Source of the DNA: Treponema sp.
GTDB lineage: Bacteria > Spirochaetota > Spirochaetia > Treponematales > Breznakiellaceae
DNA: 50,321 bases
Assembly (NCBI GenBank): GCA_009788065.1
Contig: WQSF01000010.1
Span: 1 to 50,321 of the forward strand
Reading direction: 5' to 3'
The notes beneath the pieces were generated by a model. The model saw nothing but the letters and a program-made list of their open reading frames with translations, was not told where the DNA came from and searched no databases. The position numbers and the translations under genes were made by a program. The number at the start of each line of letters is the position of its first letter. Within the stretch, counting starts at the first letter, position 1. Below are positions 34,518 to 43,377 of this stretch, one piece after another.

Positions 34518-35807
34518 ATGAGTATATTAGGGATAATCAATTCCGATCCGGAAATACGTCAAAGTATAGAATTTACTTTTAAAAATAAAAACGATCAGGA
34601 TCTGTTATTTTTAATTCAAAATGACGAGATAATAGAATTCATAAAATATACCATGCCCGAACTGGTTGTAATAAATTTTTCCGATCCTGTAATAAAAATT
34701 GACAAGATAATTAGACAAATAAAAAACGACAGATTAATTTTTAATTTTGGGATTATCGGGATATTTGATTCGTCGAAACGCAGAGAAGAAGAACTGCTTG
34801 AAAAATACAAAAGCATAAATGTTCTTGCGATGCTTGACAATTACTGTATAAGATCCCACCTTTTAAAAAGTATAGAAATTATCGAACAGAATTATCAGTT
34901 AATATTTCAAAAAGAATTTACAAAAACATTTTTAGAAGGAGCGTGCGGCAAATTTATTATCGACAACGATGTGCGCGCAGTGCCGCTTTACGCGAGTATC
35001 GGAGCTACGATTCTGTCTCAGAGAGGACTTATCAATTCCGACAGAAAGATGCACCTTCAGCTCGCTTTAATCGAACTTATAATGAATGCGATTGAACACG
35101 GAAACTGCGGCATTAGTTATGAAGAAAAAACAAAAAGCATGGAAGAAGGAGTATCTTCCCTTGATTTAATCACGGAAAAATGCAAAGACCCGGCTGTAAA
35201 GAAAAAAAAGGTGTATTTTAACTGGGACATAAAACCTGATAAAACTACATTTGTTATCCGCGACGAAGGCAAAGGTTTTGACGTTAAATCTTTGTTAAAA
35301 GAAATTAAAAATCAGGACAATTTCAGCCTGCACGGGCGCGGTATTAAAATGGCAAAAAAGCTTTCCAGTAAATTGCGATACAATGACAAGGGAAATCAAG
35401 CGACAATGGTTGTTAATCATGATAAATTAATAGAAAACGACGTTCCCGCCGGTTTTAAACAAGAAAAAGTTATAAAAGTAAGAAAAGGGCAGGTTGTAAT
35501 AAAAGAAGGAGATTCCAGCGATTACCTTTACTATATATCATCCGGTACTTTCGAAGTCCTCCACAACGGCGCGAAAGTAGGCTCTCTTTCTGCGCACGAT
35601 ATTTTCATGGGCGAAATGTCATTCCTTCTCAATCAAAGAAGATCCGCCACAATTAAAGCCACAAGCGCAGGCAAATTAATTCAAATGACGCAGAAAACAT
35701 TTATTAACATTATACGCGAATATCCCCATTACGGAATATTTCTTTCCAAACTTTTGGCAAAGAGGATAGTGCGCAGCAATGAGCAGGCAGCATCAAAGAA
35801 ACGGTAA
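34518..35807 (+). CDS. Signalling protein: receiver-like, SpoIIAB-type ATPase and cyclic-nucleotide domains
   Basis: Three modules are visible in 429 residues. Residues 1-125 look like a response-regulator receiver fold (ILGIINSDPEIRQ, VVINFSDP) with a degenerate phosphorylation site. Residues about 165-315 form a HATPase_c domain of the anti-sigma/RsbW type: N-box LIELIMNAIEHGN, G1 box RDEGKGFD and G2 box LHGRGIKMAKK. Residues 320-420 form a cyclic-nucleotide-binding jellyroll (VVIKEGDSSDYLYYISSG, FMGEMSFLLNQRRSATI). No DNA-binding region is evident. It probably senses a nucleotide or partner and acts by a partner switch or by kinase activity; an anti-sigma role is possible but unproven. It stands alone between the divergent uvrA and a convergent toxin-antitoxin pair. 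Confidence 0.8.
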   Translation: MSILGIINSDPEIRQSIEFTFKNKNDQDLLFLIQNDEIIEFIKYTMPELVVINFSDPVIKIDKIIRQIKNDRLIFNFGIIGIFDSSKRREEELLEKYKSINVLAMLDNYCIRSHLLKSIEIIEQNYQLIFQKEFTKTFLEGACGKFIIDNDVRAVPLYASIGATILSQRGLINSDRKMHLQLALIELIMNAIEHGNCGISYEEKTKSMEEGVSSLDLITEKCKDPAVKKKKVYFNWDIKPDKTTFVIRDEGKGFDVKSLLKEIKNQDNFSLHGRGIKMAKKLSSKLRYNDKGNQATMVVNHDKLIENDVPAGFKQEKVIKVRKGQVVIKEGDSSDYLYYISSGTFEVLHNGAKVGSLSAHDIFMGEMSFLLNQRRSATIKATSAGKLIQMTQKTFINIIREYPHYGIFLSKLLAKRIVRSNEQAASKKR

Positions 35808-35808
35808 T

Positions 35809-36198
35809 TTAAAGACATGTTTCTAAAAATTCATTTGGGCTTACTATTTTATTTTCTTTTGGGAAATATATTTTATTTCCGGTAATTAGAAAATCGGCAA
35901 TGCCTGTTTTAAACACTTCATAAAACTTTTTATCAGTTTCATCTTTAAACTTGGCATTGGAATAATCGGCGTTTACATATTCGCCTTCATGATGAATATA
36001 AATAATTAATTCGTTTATTATTTCATCATCAAATTTAAAGATGCCTCTTGATAATACTTTAAGATATTCAAAAATAATTCTGTTATCATAAAGGATTTTT
36101 ATTTTACCGTTCAGCAAGGTAGATATTATTTGCGCAGGTTTTCCGTAAGCGCTGATAAAAGCTGAAACAAGAACATTTGTATCAATTACAACTTTCAT
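35809..36198 (-). CDS. PIN-domain toxin (COG1569-type)
   Basis: The 129-residue protein begins VVIDTNVLVSAF, the PIN nuclease strand with the first metal-binding Asp, continues with a middle acidic position in FEYLKVLSR, and ends with TGIADFLITGNKIYF, which holds the third Asp cluster. PIN toxins cut RNA, often tRNA or mRNA. It overlaps the antitoxin gene by 17 bases, the usual arrangement of type II pairs, and is complete. Its stop lies 2 bases from the stop of the convergent regulator gene. Confidence 0.85.
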   Translation of the reverse strand: MKVVIDTNVLVSAFISAYGKPAQIISTLLNGKIKILYDNRIIFEYLKVLSRGIFKFDDEIINELIIYIHHEGEYVNADYSNAKFKDETDKKFYEVFKTGIADFLITGNKIYFPKENKIVSPNEFLETCL

Positions 36199-36487
36199 TT
36201 TCCGCTCTTATTTCTTCTCTGGCTTCCTTTATAACAGAATTTATTTCTTCGAGGGTCATTTTATTATTGCCGAGAGAAACGGATATTTCCTGCATTTTTC
36301 TTACGGCGTTAATTGCTCTTACCTGTCTGTATGCGGAAATAGTATCTTCCAATGTTTCGTCTGTTAAAGGGGTTAAAAGCGCGATAGGTTTTCCGTTATT
36401 TGTAATTACCATCTCATGCTCCGCAGTAAGCTTTTTCCAAATAACAGCCGGGGAAGTTCTAAAATCTCTTACCGTTACAAATTCCAC
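36182..36487 (-). CDS. Phd/YefM-type antitoxin
   Basis: The 101-residue protein has the Phd/YefM N-terminal pattern: VTVRDFRTSPAVIWKKL, then VITNNGKPIALLTPL, which forms the DNA-binding beta-alpha dimer. The C-terminal half is charged and helical, as expected for the toxin-neutralising tail. The start is GTG 36485-36487 with AGGAG six bases upstream. It most likely binds its own promoter together with the PIN toxin. Confidence 0.85.
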   Translation of the reverse strand: MEFVTVRDFRTSPAVIWKKLTAEHEMVITNNGKPIALLTPLTDETLEDTISAYRQVRAINAVRKMQEISVSLGNNKMTLEEINSVIKEAREEIRAENESCN

Positions 36488-36507
36488 AATTATCTCCTGT
36501 CACTTAA

Positions 36508-36536
36508 AAAATATCATATTGTCACACGAATGTCAA
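36508..36536 (-). promoter_or_regulatory. Promoter of the toxin-antitoxin pair
   Basis: On the minus strand TTGACA (36536-36531) and TATTTT (36513-36508) are 17 bases apart. Repeated TGTCA half-sites around 36519-36536 and an ATAT-C-ATAT element could be the antitoxin operator, but this is speculative. Confidence 0.5.
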
Positions 36537-36561
36537 CAAAATATTTAAAAATTAACTTCTA

Positions 36562-36590
36562 TTGAATTACGCTTTATTTTCCGCTATGAT
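36562..36590 (+). promoter_or_regulatory. Sigma70 promoter of prfB
   Basis: TTGAAT (36562-36567) and TATGAT (36585-36590) are separated by 17 bases. Transcription would start near 36597, and AGGAG (36602-36606) lies six bases before the prfB ATG. Confidence 0.65.
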
Positions 36591-36612
36591 TCTCTGTATA
36601 CAGGAGAAAATC

Positions 36613-37726
36613 ATGCTGCTTTCCGAACTGGGCGCGCCCATTCAAGATTTATTTTCAAAAATTAACGACACATGGAGGCGTCTTTGAAGACGCGGGATTT
36701 GCGCAGAGGATTGCAGAGATAGAGGCTAAAACCTCGGAGCCGGGTTTCTGGAACGATCAGGAAGCGGTCGAAAAATCAATGTCGACAATGAAAAGCCTCA
36801 AAAGCCGTTACGAGCCATGGAAAATTCTGCGCGATGAAATCGCAGATTTACAGACGCTCTTTGAACTCGCCATGGAAGCAAAGGATGAGAATGAAACCGC
36901 AGGAGTCGAAGCTTCGCTTAAAGAGCTTTCTGACCGCTACGACAAGCAGAATGTTTTTGAATTGATGGCAGGTGAAATGGATAAAAATCCGTGCTTTCTT
37001 ACCGTTCACTCAGGCGCCGGAGGAACCGAAGCTTGCGACTGGTCGCAGATGCTCTACCGCATGTATCTCCGCTGGGCGGAGCAAAAAGGTTTTACAGTCG
37101 AAGAAGTTGACAGGCAGGAGGCGGAAGGCGGGATTAAATCCGCCACATGCAGAATCGAAGGCGATTACGCCTACGGTTATCTGAAAGGCGAATCGGGGAT
37201 TCACAGGCTTGTAAGAATCAGTCCGTTTGATTCAAACGCGCGCCGCCATACTTCTTTTGCATCCGTTTATTTATTTCCTGTTATTGATGATACAATTGAT
37301 GTAGAAATAAAACCCGAAGATTTAAGGGTGGACACTTACCGCGCGGGCGGCGCGGGCGGCCAGCATGTTAATAAAACAGACAGCGCGGTTCGTTTTACGC
37401 ATCTTCCTACAGGCATCGTTGTCGCTTGTCAGAACGAGCGAAGCCAGATTAAAAACCGCCAGATTGCTATGAGTATGTTAAAGGCACGGCTTTACGAACA
37501 TTACAGGCAGGAGAAAGAGAAAGAAAACGCGAAATATTCACAGGAGAAAAAAGATATTTCCTGGGGTAACCAGATAAGATCGTATGTGTTTCAGCCGTAT
37601 ACGATGGTAAAAGATTACAGGACAAAGGTTGAAAAGGGAAATATTCAGGCTGTTATGGACGGGGATATAGATCCTTTTATCGAAGAGTACCTGAAATTTT
37701 CATGGAATAACAAGGAGTGCATTTGA
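36613..37726 (+). CDS. prfB: Peptide chain release factor 2, with programmed +1 frameshift
   Basis: RF2 releases nascent chains at UGA and UAA. Translation starts at ATG 36613 (MLLSELGAPIQDLFSK), runs 24 codons to CTT followed by an in-frame TGA at 36685-36687, and continues after a +1 shift at GAA 36686 to TGA 37724-37726, giving about 370 residues. The RF2 stop-recognition motif SPF (VRISPFDSN) and the catalytic GGQ (GGAGGQHVNK) are present. AGGAG lies six bases before the ATG. It is the first gene of a run through the PEGA protein, ftsY and the Lol-like system, with a TTGA overlap to the next gene. Confidence 0.96.
36674..36687 (+). promoter_or_regulatory. prfB autoregulatory frameshift site
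   Basis: GGAGG (36674-36678), a three-base spacer, the slippery CTT (36682-36684) and TGA (36685-36687) reproduce the standard RF2 frameshift signal with the same spacing as in Escherichia coli. When RF2 is scarce, the ribosome slips +1 and makes more RF2. The base after TGA is A, not the usual C. Confidence 0.93.
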
Positions 37727-39204
37727 TTTTAAATATATTGCGCCTTTTCCTGATTTTTCTCTCGTTAACTTCGTATGTGTTTGCGAAAGGCGGCGCCGAT
37801 TCAGACGCGGACGCTGTTATGAAAAACAACGAATGGGTGCTTTGTATTACAGAATTTGATACCTCGTCTCTTACGGGAGATAAAACAAATATCTCAAGCA
37901 TTGCCGCAAGAGAATTAATGGAAAAATTCTCAGCGATAAGTTTTCATACGCGCATTTCTCCTGAATACGCCTATTACGAAGAATATGAGTGGGCAAAAAT
38001 ACGATCTGCAGCGGCAAAATCTCTTGCGGCAAAAGCGGAAGAAAGAGCGCGTTTCATTTTTCAGGGAGAGCCAGACTGGAAATACCGTCAGAATATAAAA
38101 AGGGTAGACAGTGATATAGAAAAACTGCGGATAGCTCTTGAAGAAGCGGACAGTAAAGCTCCGCTTATAAATAATGAACCTGTTTTTAAACTGACTTCAG
38201 GAAACATGGATCTTGTGTTTCCCGCCGCGCCCGCTTCTGGCGGCGAAGTCAGATTCTGCGTTTCCCAGAGAGCGGACGCCGCTCTTTTTGGATCAATTTA
38301 TGACTATCACGGCAGATATTTTTTATCTGTAAAACTTTTTACACTCTACAACAAAGCTTTTATTTGGGAAGACAGCGTTATATTTTCGCATAACGATCTA
38401 AAGGACGCTCTTGATGAAGTAATAAAAAGACTGGTAATTGTTCTTTCCGGTAACCGTCCCGCCGCTCTTGCGATTAAATCTCAGCCGGAAGACGCGCTAA
38501 TTCTTGTTAACAGAACTTTTGCGGGCAGGGGGGAGACAGGTCTTGTTGAATATCCTCCGGGAACTGTCATTGTAAGCGCGTCAGCTCCCGATCATGAGAG
38601 TATTACCTTTGAGACAGAATTAAAACCCGGAGAGTTAACAGAAATTAGTTTAATGTTAAATCCTGTTGAATTCGGTGATATTGAAATATTAAGCGGCGAT
38701 TCCGGTTATCTTTATCACGGCGCTTTGTATGTCGGGGAAGCTCCCTTAACCCTGCGCCTTCCTGTCGATAGTATTCAATATTTGGAAATGAACGCGAATA
38801 GCGGAAAAAAAGGATCGATAGTGTTTAACACTTCGCAAATACCGGATTTTTCACATTCGGTAGAATTAAAAACAGGCAAGCCCCTAAAAAAAGGCAAGGT
38901 TGAAAGAGTACGTAAACATTATTATTGGGTATGGGGAGCCCAGTGGATTACCGGAATCGCCGCATGGATTGGTTATTGGTCATACGCGCAGGAGAGAGCT
39001 TATTTTGGCGATCCTGAAGTAAAAATGTTTCAAGACGGAACATTTCTCAGTAAATTTTCATTGGGAAGCATTATCGCCTTTGGCGCTACTTCGGCATACG
39101 GAATCTTCCAGATGGTCAGGTACCTTATTATCGCAAGCAAGGATGAAACGAGACTGCCTAAAACAGACAAGATAGGCGCAAGCAGGAAGGGCAGGGTTAA
39201 ATGA
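37723..39204 (+). CDS. Secreted/membrane protein with PEGA domain
   Basis: The protein has about 493 residues. An N-terminal signal segment (LNILRLFLIFLSLTSYVFA) is followed by an alpha/beta region, a helical stretch rich in Ala and Glu (85-145), a PEGA-type beta domain at about 245-315 (IKSQPEDALILVNRTFAG) and, near the C-terminus, two membrane segments around WITGIAAWIGYWSYA and GSIIAFGATSAYGIF. PEGA domains are found on bacterial surface and envelope proteins. I choose TTG 37723, which has AAGGAG five bases upstream and overlaps the prfB stop as TTGA; GTG 37717 would sit on the ribosome-binding site. Function is unknown. Confidence 0.75.
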   Translation: MILNILRLFLIFLSLTSYVFAKGGADSDADAVMKNNEWVLCITEFDTSSLTGDKTNISSIAARELMEKFSAISFHTRISPEYAYYEEYEWAKIRSAAAKSLAAKAEERARFIFQGEPDWKYRQNIKRVDSDIEKLRIALEEADSKAPLINNEPVFKLTSGNMDLVFPAAPASGGEVRFCVSQRADAALFGSIYDYHGRYFLSVKLFTLYNKAFIWEDSVIFSHNDLKDALDEVIKRLVIVLSGNRPAALAIKSQPEDALILVNRTFAGRGETGLVEYPPGTVIVSASAPDHESITFETELKPGELTEISLMLNPVEFGDIEILSGDSGYLYHGALYVGEAPLTLRLPVDSIQYLEMNANSGKKGSIVFNTSQIPDFSHSVELKTGKPLKKGKVERVRKHYYWVWGAQWITGIAAWIGYWSYAQERAYFGDPEVKMFQDGTFLSKFSLGSIIAFGATSAYGIFQMVRYLIIASKDETRLPKTDKIGASRKGRVK

Positions 39205-40067
39205 AAATCGGCGAAAGGATAAAAAACTTTTTTCAGGGGAAAACCGCGCTAGACGATGAAACATTCGATGATCTTTGCGATTTATTAATAGAAGGCGATT
39301 TTGGAGCTTCTCAAGGTTATAAAACGGCTGAAAAATTAAAAAGTATTTGCAAAAAAGAAAAAGTCGATGATATGCCTGAAAAACTCGCGCAGCTTCTTGA
39401 ATGTGAATTAAAAAACGCAAAACCGGCGCCGCAAATTATTTCCGATCAGCTTACGGCGATTTTACTGCTTGGCGTAAACGGCGTTGGAAAAACCACCACT
39501 GCGGCTAAACTTTCAAATCTTCTGAGCACGCAATTCAATAAAAGAATAATTTTAGCCGCCGCAGATACGTTCAGGGCTGCCGCGATTGATCAATTAAAAA
39601 TTCACGGCGAAAAACTTGATATGCGCGTTGTCGCGCACAAACACGGAGGAGATCCGGCGGCTGTTGTGTTTGACGCTCTCGAAGCCGCGCTGTCAGGCGG
39701 CGCTCAGGTTGTTATCGCCGATACCGCCGGAAGAATGCATACAAAATCGGCGCTTGTGGAGGAGTTGCGCAAGATCGACAGAGTTGTAGAAACAAAAGCG
39801 AAAGAAGCCAATTATTTAAAATTACTTGTTCTGGACGCTACCACAGGAAGAAACGCCTTTGCGCAAGCGCAGACATTTCATGACGCTGTAGCGCTGGACG
39901 GTGTAATATTAACAAAATACGATTCAACTGCAAAGGGAGGAGTGGTTTTCTCCCTTGCTTCTGAATTAAATTTACCTGTCGTGTTTATATGCGCGGGTGA
40001 AAAATACGGGGACATCGAATTTTTCGATCCTCATAAATTTGCGAGGGAATTTGCGGGTATCGGGTAA
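39201..40067 (+). CDS. ftsY: Signal recognition particle receptor FtsY
   Basis: FtsY is the SRP-receptor GTPase that docks ribosome-SRP complexes at the inner membrane. The 288-residue protein contains only the NG domain: an N-terminal four-helix part, then G1 GVNGVGKTTT, DTFRAAAIDQL, ADTAGRMHT, the TKYDSTAKGG motif and the closing GEKYGDIEFFDP. The acidic A domain of enterobacterial FtsY is absent, as in many other phyla. Its ATG overlaps the upstream stop (ATGA), preceded by a G-rich run. Confidence 0.96.
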   Translation: MKIGERIKNFFQGKTALDDETFDDLCDLLIEGDFGASQGYKTAEKLKSICKKEKVDDMPEKLAQLLECELKNAKPAPQIISDQLTAILLLGVNGVGKTTTAAKLSNLLSTQFNKRIILAAADTFRAAAIDQLKIHGEKLDMRVVAHKHGGDPAAVVFDALEAALSGGAQVVIADTAGRMHTKSALVEELRKIDRVVETKAKEANYLKLLVLDATTGRNAFAQAQTFHDAVALDGVILTKYDSTAKGGVVFSLASELNLPVVFICAGEKYGDIEFFDPHKFAREFAGIG

Positions 40068-41403
40068 AAAAATAATTCCTATTGCAGTTCTCGTTCTTAT
40101 CCTGTTTGCGGCAATTCTTGCCCTTACAGATGAAATAGATATGGTTCTACCCGCTTTAACTGTTGAGGAAGAGCCTTCAGAGAGTATAGAAAATGAAATT
40201 GAAACCGGTATCAAAAGTGACAAGGACATACCTCCGTGGGTAAAACCTGTCCGGTGGTTTAAATCAAATCCTGGCGGTATGGCTCTGGAGGAGATGCAGT
40301 CGCGTTTTGCCGCGCTGCGTCACAAATACGCGCTCGCGCTGGATATTGCGCACAGGGATGAATTACCCGATTATTTGATTCCGTATTACAAAGATGAGTA
40401 TCTTTTAGAAGTAAGAATTTTATACAAAGACGGAGAGCAGCAGCGCTCCCAATGGATATTCAGGGACGAAAACGGGAAAACAAGGTTAAACGCAGTTTTT
40501 ATGGAGCCGTCGTCAGAAATTGTTGTTATGGAAGATTTGTCGGCTGTTCAGGAATCAGCCGCTATTGCTTCTGAAGAAACAGAAATGGAAGAAGATCAGA
40601 TTGTTTTGGAAGATACTCAAACTCAGGATGAAATTCAGGACGAAGAAGAAAAAATAGCGCATACAGACAAGATAGATGTTAAATATAAAAAAGGTTTTCT
40701 TGAAATTTTTAACGAAGATTCATTTTTAATTGTCGAATACCGGTATTTTGAGAACGGAAAAATCGCGATGACAGAATACGCGTTAAAAGATAATTTGTTA
40801 ATAAAAGCTGAATATATGGAATGTGACATCGGCGAAAATGACGGAGAATATAAAACTTTGTACATCGATTATTACCGTTATAACCGTTCATTGTCTTTAA
40901 GAAACATAGAACGTGTTTTTTATAAAGATTCGCGTTTCGAAGATCCTGTCAGAGTGGCGTTCCCCATGAGAATAATGGACGCGGTTCACGGGGGAATTTT
41001 TATCAGCGAAAGGCTCAACATATATCCTGATTTTTTTGGAGATGTATATGTTGATTCAGGCTCTAAAATGATTTTTGATACCGACAACAGGGGGAGGATC
41101 ATGAGCCAGACGCTTTATGACAGTGAAGATAAAGTAATCTGGACTATACACAATATCTGGCAAAATGATCGTATTGTTTCTTCTTCAAAAACAGAAGGCG
41201 ATTCTGTTCTCTTGGCTGAATTTGCGTATAATTCAAACGGCGACAGAATTCTGGAAAGAAATTCTAAAAACGGCAAGCTGGAAAGGGTTGTACGCGCTGA
41301 AGAAGGCGCCGAAATAGAAGAGCTTTATATTAATAACACGCTTGTTCTTCGCGCTGTTTGGGAAGACGGAAGGAAAATATCCGAGACAAGGGTTAGAAAT
41401 TGA
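40051..41403 (+). CDS. Membrane-anchored hypothetical protein next to Lol-like genes
   Basis: After one N-terminal membrane helix (IIPIAVLVLILFAAILAL), the protein of about 450 residues is extracytoplasmic, with an acidic low-complexity stretch around residues 180-215 (EETEMEEDQIVLEDTQTQ) and several beta strands of a repeating 'Y..G....Y' type (YRYFENGKIAMTEYALKD, AEFAYNSNGDRILERNSKNG) that may form an antiparallel sheet. I recognise no named family. The start is uncertain: TTG 40051 with GAGG four bases upstream keeps the membrane helix at the N-terminus, and the longest frame begins at 39997 inside ftsY. It is followed by a TTGA-coupled LolC-like gene, suggesting an envelope role. Confidence 0.65.
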   Translation: MRVSGKKIIPIAVLVLILFAAILALTDEIDMVLPALTVEEEPSESIENEIETGIKSDKDIPPWVKPVRWFKSNPGGMALEEMQSRFAALRHKYALALDIAHRDELPDYLIPYYKDEYLLEVRILYKDGEQQRSQWIFRDENGKTRLNAVFMEPSSEIVVMEDLSAVQESAAIASEETEMEEDQIVLEDTQTQDEIQDEEEKIAHTDKIDVKYKKGFLEIFNEDSFLIVEYRYFENGKIAMTEYALKDNLLIKAEYMECDIGENDGEYKTLYIDYYRYNRSLSLRNIERVFYKDSRFEDPVRVAFPMRIMDAVHGGIFISERLNIYPDFFGDVYVDSGSKMIFDTDNRGRIMSQTLYDSEDKVIWTIHNIWQNDRIVSSSKTEGDSVLLAEFAYNSNGDRILERNSKNGKLERVVRAEEGAEIEELYINNTLVLRAVWEDGRKISETRVRN

Positions 41404-42689
41404 ATAAATCATGGGTTTTATTTGTAGCGTCGCGTTATATTTTTAAAGGACGAAGCAGTTCTCCTGTTCTCGCAGTGCTTGGAATCGCTGTGGGCGTGCT
41501 TGCGCTTATTGTTATAATCGCCGTCATGAACGGTTTCCAGTTGGGGTTTATCGAAAGTATTTTAGAAGTGTCGTCCTATCATTTGCGTTTGGAAAATATT
41601 GACAATCATAATGTCGGCGAAATACAAAATATTTTGCTCTCTGTTCCCGGAATTACAGCCGCAATTCCCTTTAAGGAGTATCAAGCGATTGCAAGAGGAA
41701 GAAGAACATTACAGCAAGCTGTTTTAATCAGGGGAGTAAATGAAAATACGCCCGAACTGGACAGCGCGATGATGAACAGGCTGGATTTTGAAGAAGGTTA
41801 TTTTAATTTAACAAATCAAAAAGACGCGCTTTTGGGCGCGGAACTTGCGCGCAGATTGGGCGTAAGTATCGGCGATGAAGTTACATTTTTTTCTATAACA
41901 GGGCTTTTATCTGCGCAGGACGGAGCGGGTGTTGATACCCATACTGTCGCGGGAATTTTCAGAACCGGCTTTTATGAATATGACTGCAGTTGGGTTTTTA
42001 TGAATATTGAAAATTCTTCTTTTTTGGCTAATGAGAGCGATTTAAAAATAGGAATTAAACTTACAAACCGTTTTAATGATAAAAAATCACTTGAACAGGC
42101 AAGGAAAAAATTGACAGGTTTTGAAGCAGTTAAATTAACAAGCTGGCGCGATTATAACCGCTCTTTTTTTGGAGCGCTTAGAACCGAGAAACTTTTTATG
42201 TTCATTCTTGTCGCTCTTATTTTTATTGTGGTAGCCTTAAATATATTCCAGGCGCAGAGAAGATCGGTTCATCAAAGGCTCGATGAAATCGCCCTTATGC
42301 GCGCTGTCGGCGGCTCAGAAAAAGCGGTGCGTTTTGTGTTCGTGTGCGACGGCGCAATCATCGGGATTACAGGCGCCACGATCGGGCTTTTAATAGGGCT
42401 TGCTGTAGCGTCAAATATACCGCAGTTTTTTTTGTTAGTCGAAAATATTGTAAACTGGTGTATCGGCATCGTTAATATTTTAGCGGGTCTTTTTGGAGCG
42501 GGAGTGGCAGGCGATTTCGCGGTGTTTTCTCCGACCGTTTTTTATATTAAAGAAATTCCTTCCCGTATTCTGACGCGCGAAGTGGTACTAATTTATATGT
42601 TCGGATTTTTATCTGCTCTTTCGGCTGCATGGTTTGCCTCCCGAAAAGCTGCAAAAATAAAACCGGCGGAGGCTCTTAGATATGAATGA
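41400..42689 (+). CDS. LolC-like ABC permease (FtsX/MacB fold)
   Basis: The 429-residue permease has the LolC/E layout: one N-terminal membrane segment (LAVLGIAVGVLALIVIIAVM), a periplasmic MacB-type domain (residues 50-250) and three C-terminal segments (265-290, 310-335, 390-415). The FQAQRRSVHQRLDEIALMRAVG loop is the typical FtsX coupling region that contacts the ATPase. With the next two genes it forms a LolCDE-type complex that frees lipoproteins from the inner membrane for LolA. The start is TTG 41400, overlapping the upstream stop as TTGA. Confidence 0.88.
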   Translation: MNKSWVLFVASRYIFKGRSSSPVLAVLGIAVGVLALIVIIAVMNGFQLGFIESILEVSSYHLRLENIDNHNVGEIQNILLSVPGITAAIPFKEYQAIARGRRTLQQAVLIRGVNENTPELDSAMMNRLDFEEGYFNLTNQKDALLGAELARRLGVSIGDEVTFFSITGLLSAQDGAGVDTHTVAGIFRTGFYEYDCSWVFMNIENSSFLANESDLKIGIKLTNRFNDKKSLEQARKKLTGFEAVKLTSWRDYNRSFFGALRTEKLFMFILVALIFIVVALNIFQAQRRSVHQRLDEIALMRAVGGSEKAVRFVFVCDGAIIGITGATIGLLIGLAVASNIPQFFLLVENIVNWCIGIVNILAGLFGAGVAGDFAVFSPTVFYIKEIPSRILTREVVLIYMFGFLSALSAAWFASRKAAKIKPAEALRYE

Positions 42690-43377
42690 TACGCTGAATA
42701 TCCTTTTAAAAGTTTCGGGAATCGTAAAGAATTATGTTTCAGGAACGGAAACCCTTCATATTTTGCAGGGTATTGAATTTGATATAGAAGAAGGAAAATC
42801 CGCAGCGATAATGGGTATAAGCGGAAGCGGAAAGAGCACGCTTTTAAATATTATAGGAGGTCTTGATCGCGCCGACGAAGGAAGCGTTTTTATCGGCGGT
42901 AAAGAAATAACTTCGTTATCTGAAAAGGAAATGTCTTTGTATCGATCAAAACAGGCGGGTTTTATTTTTCAGTTTCATTATCTTTTAAAAGATTTTACCG
43001 CCCTTGAAAATATCATGCTGCCTGCGTATATCGCCGGAATGAAGAAAAAAGAAGCCGTTGAAAAGGCGAAAGAGCTGCTTTCCGATGTCAGGCTGGAAAA
43101 CAGAAAGAACCATTTTCCATCCCAGCTTTCAGGAGGCGAGCGCCAGAGGGTGGCGGTGGCGCGCGCGATGGTAAATAATCCCGCTTTGATTCTTGCGGAT
43201 GAGCCAACCGGAAACCTAGATCCGCAAAACAGCGATATTGTCGCGCAGCTCTTGTTTGAGAACGCGCAAAAATGGAATAAAACATTAATTGTGGTTACGC
43301 ACGATAAAAAGGTCGCCAATAGAGCATCCATGCGCCTTGTGCTGGAAGACGGCCGTCTGCGCGGAGAGCAAAATTGA
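42682..43377 (+). CDS. lolD: LolD-like ABC transporter ATPase
   Basis: The 231-residue ATPase has Walker A GISGSGKST, Q-loop FQFHYLLKDFTALEN, signature LSGGERQR and Walker B LILADEPTGNLD, followed by VTHDKK with the switch histidine. These match the MacB/LolD subfamily. ATG 42682 lies within the end of the upstream permease (8-base overlap), and the stop overlaps the next permease start as TTGA. It powers lipoprotein release together with the two flanking permeases. Confidence 0.93.
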   Translation: MNDTLNILLKVSGIVKNYVSGTETLHILQGIEFDIEEGKSAAIMGISGSGKSTLLNIIGGLDRADEGSVFIGGKEITSLSEKEMSLYRSKQAGFIFQFHYLLKDFTALENIMLPAYIAGMKKKEAVEKAKELLSDVRLENRKNHFPSQLSGGERQRVAVARAMVNNPALILADEPTGNLDPQNSDIVAQLLFENAQKWNKTLIVVTHDKKVANRASMRLVLEDGRLRGEQN

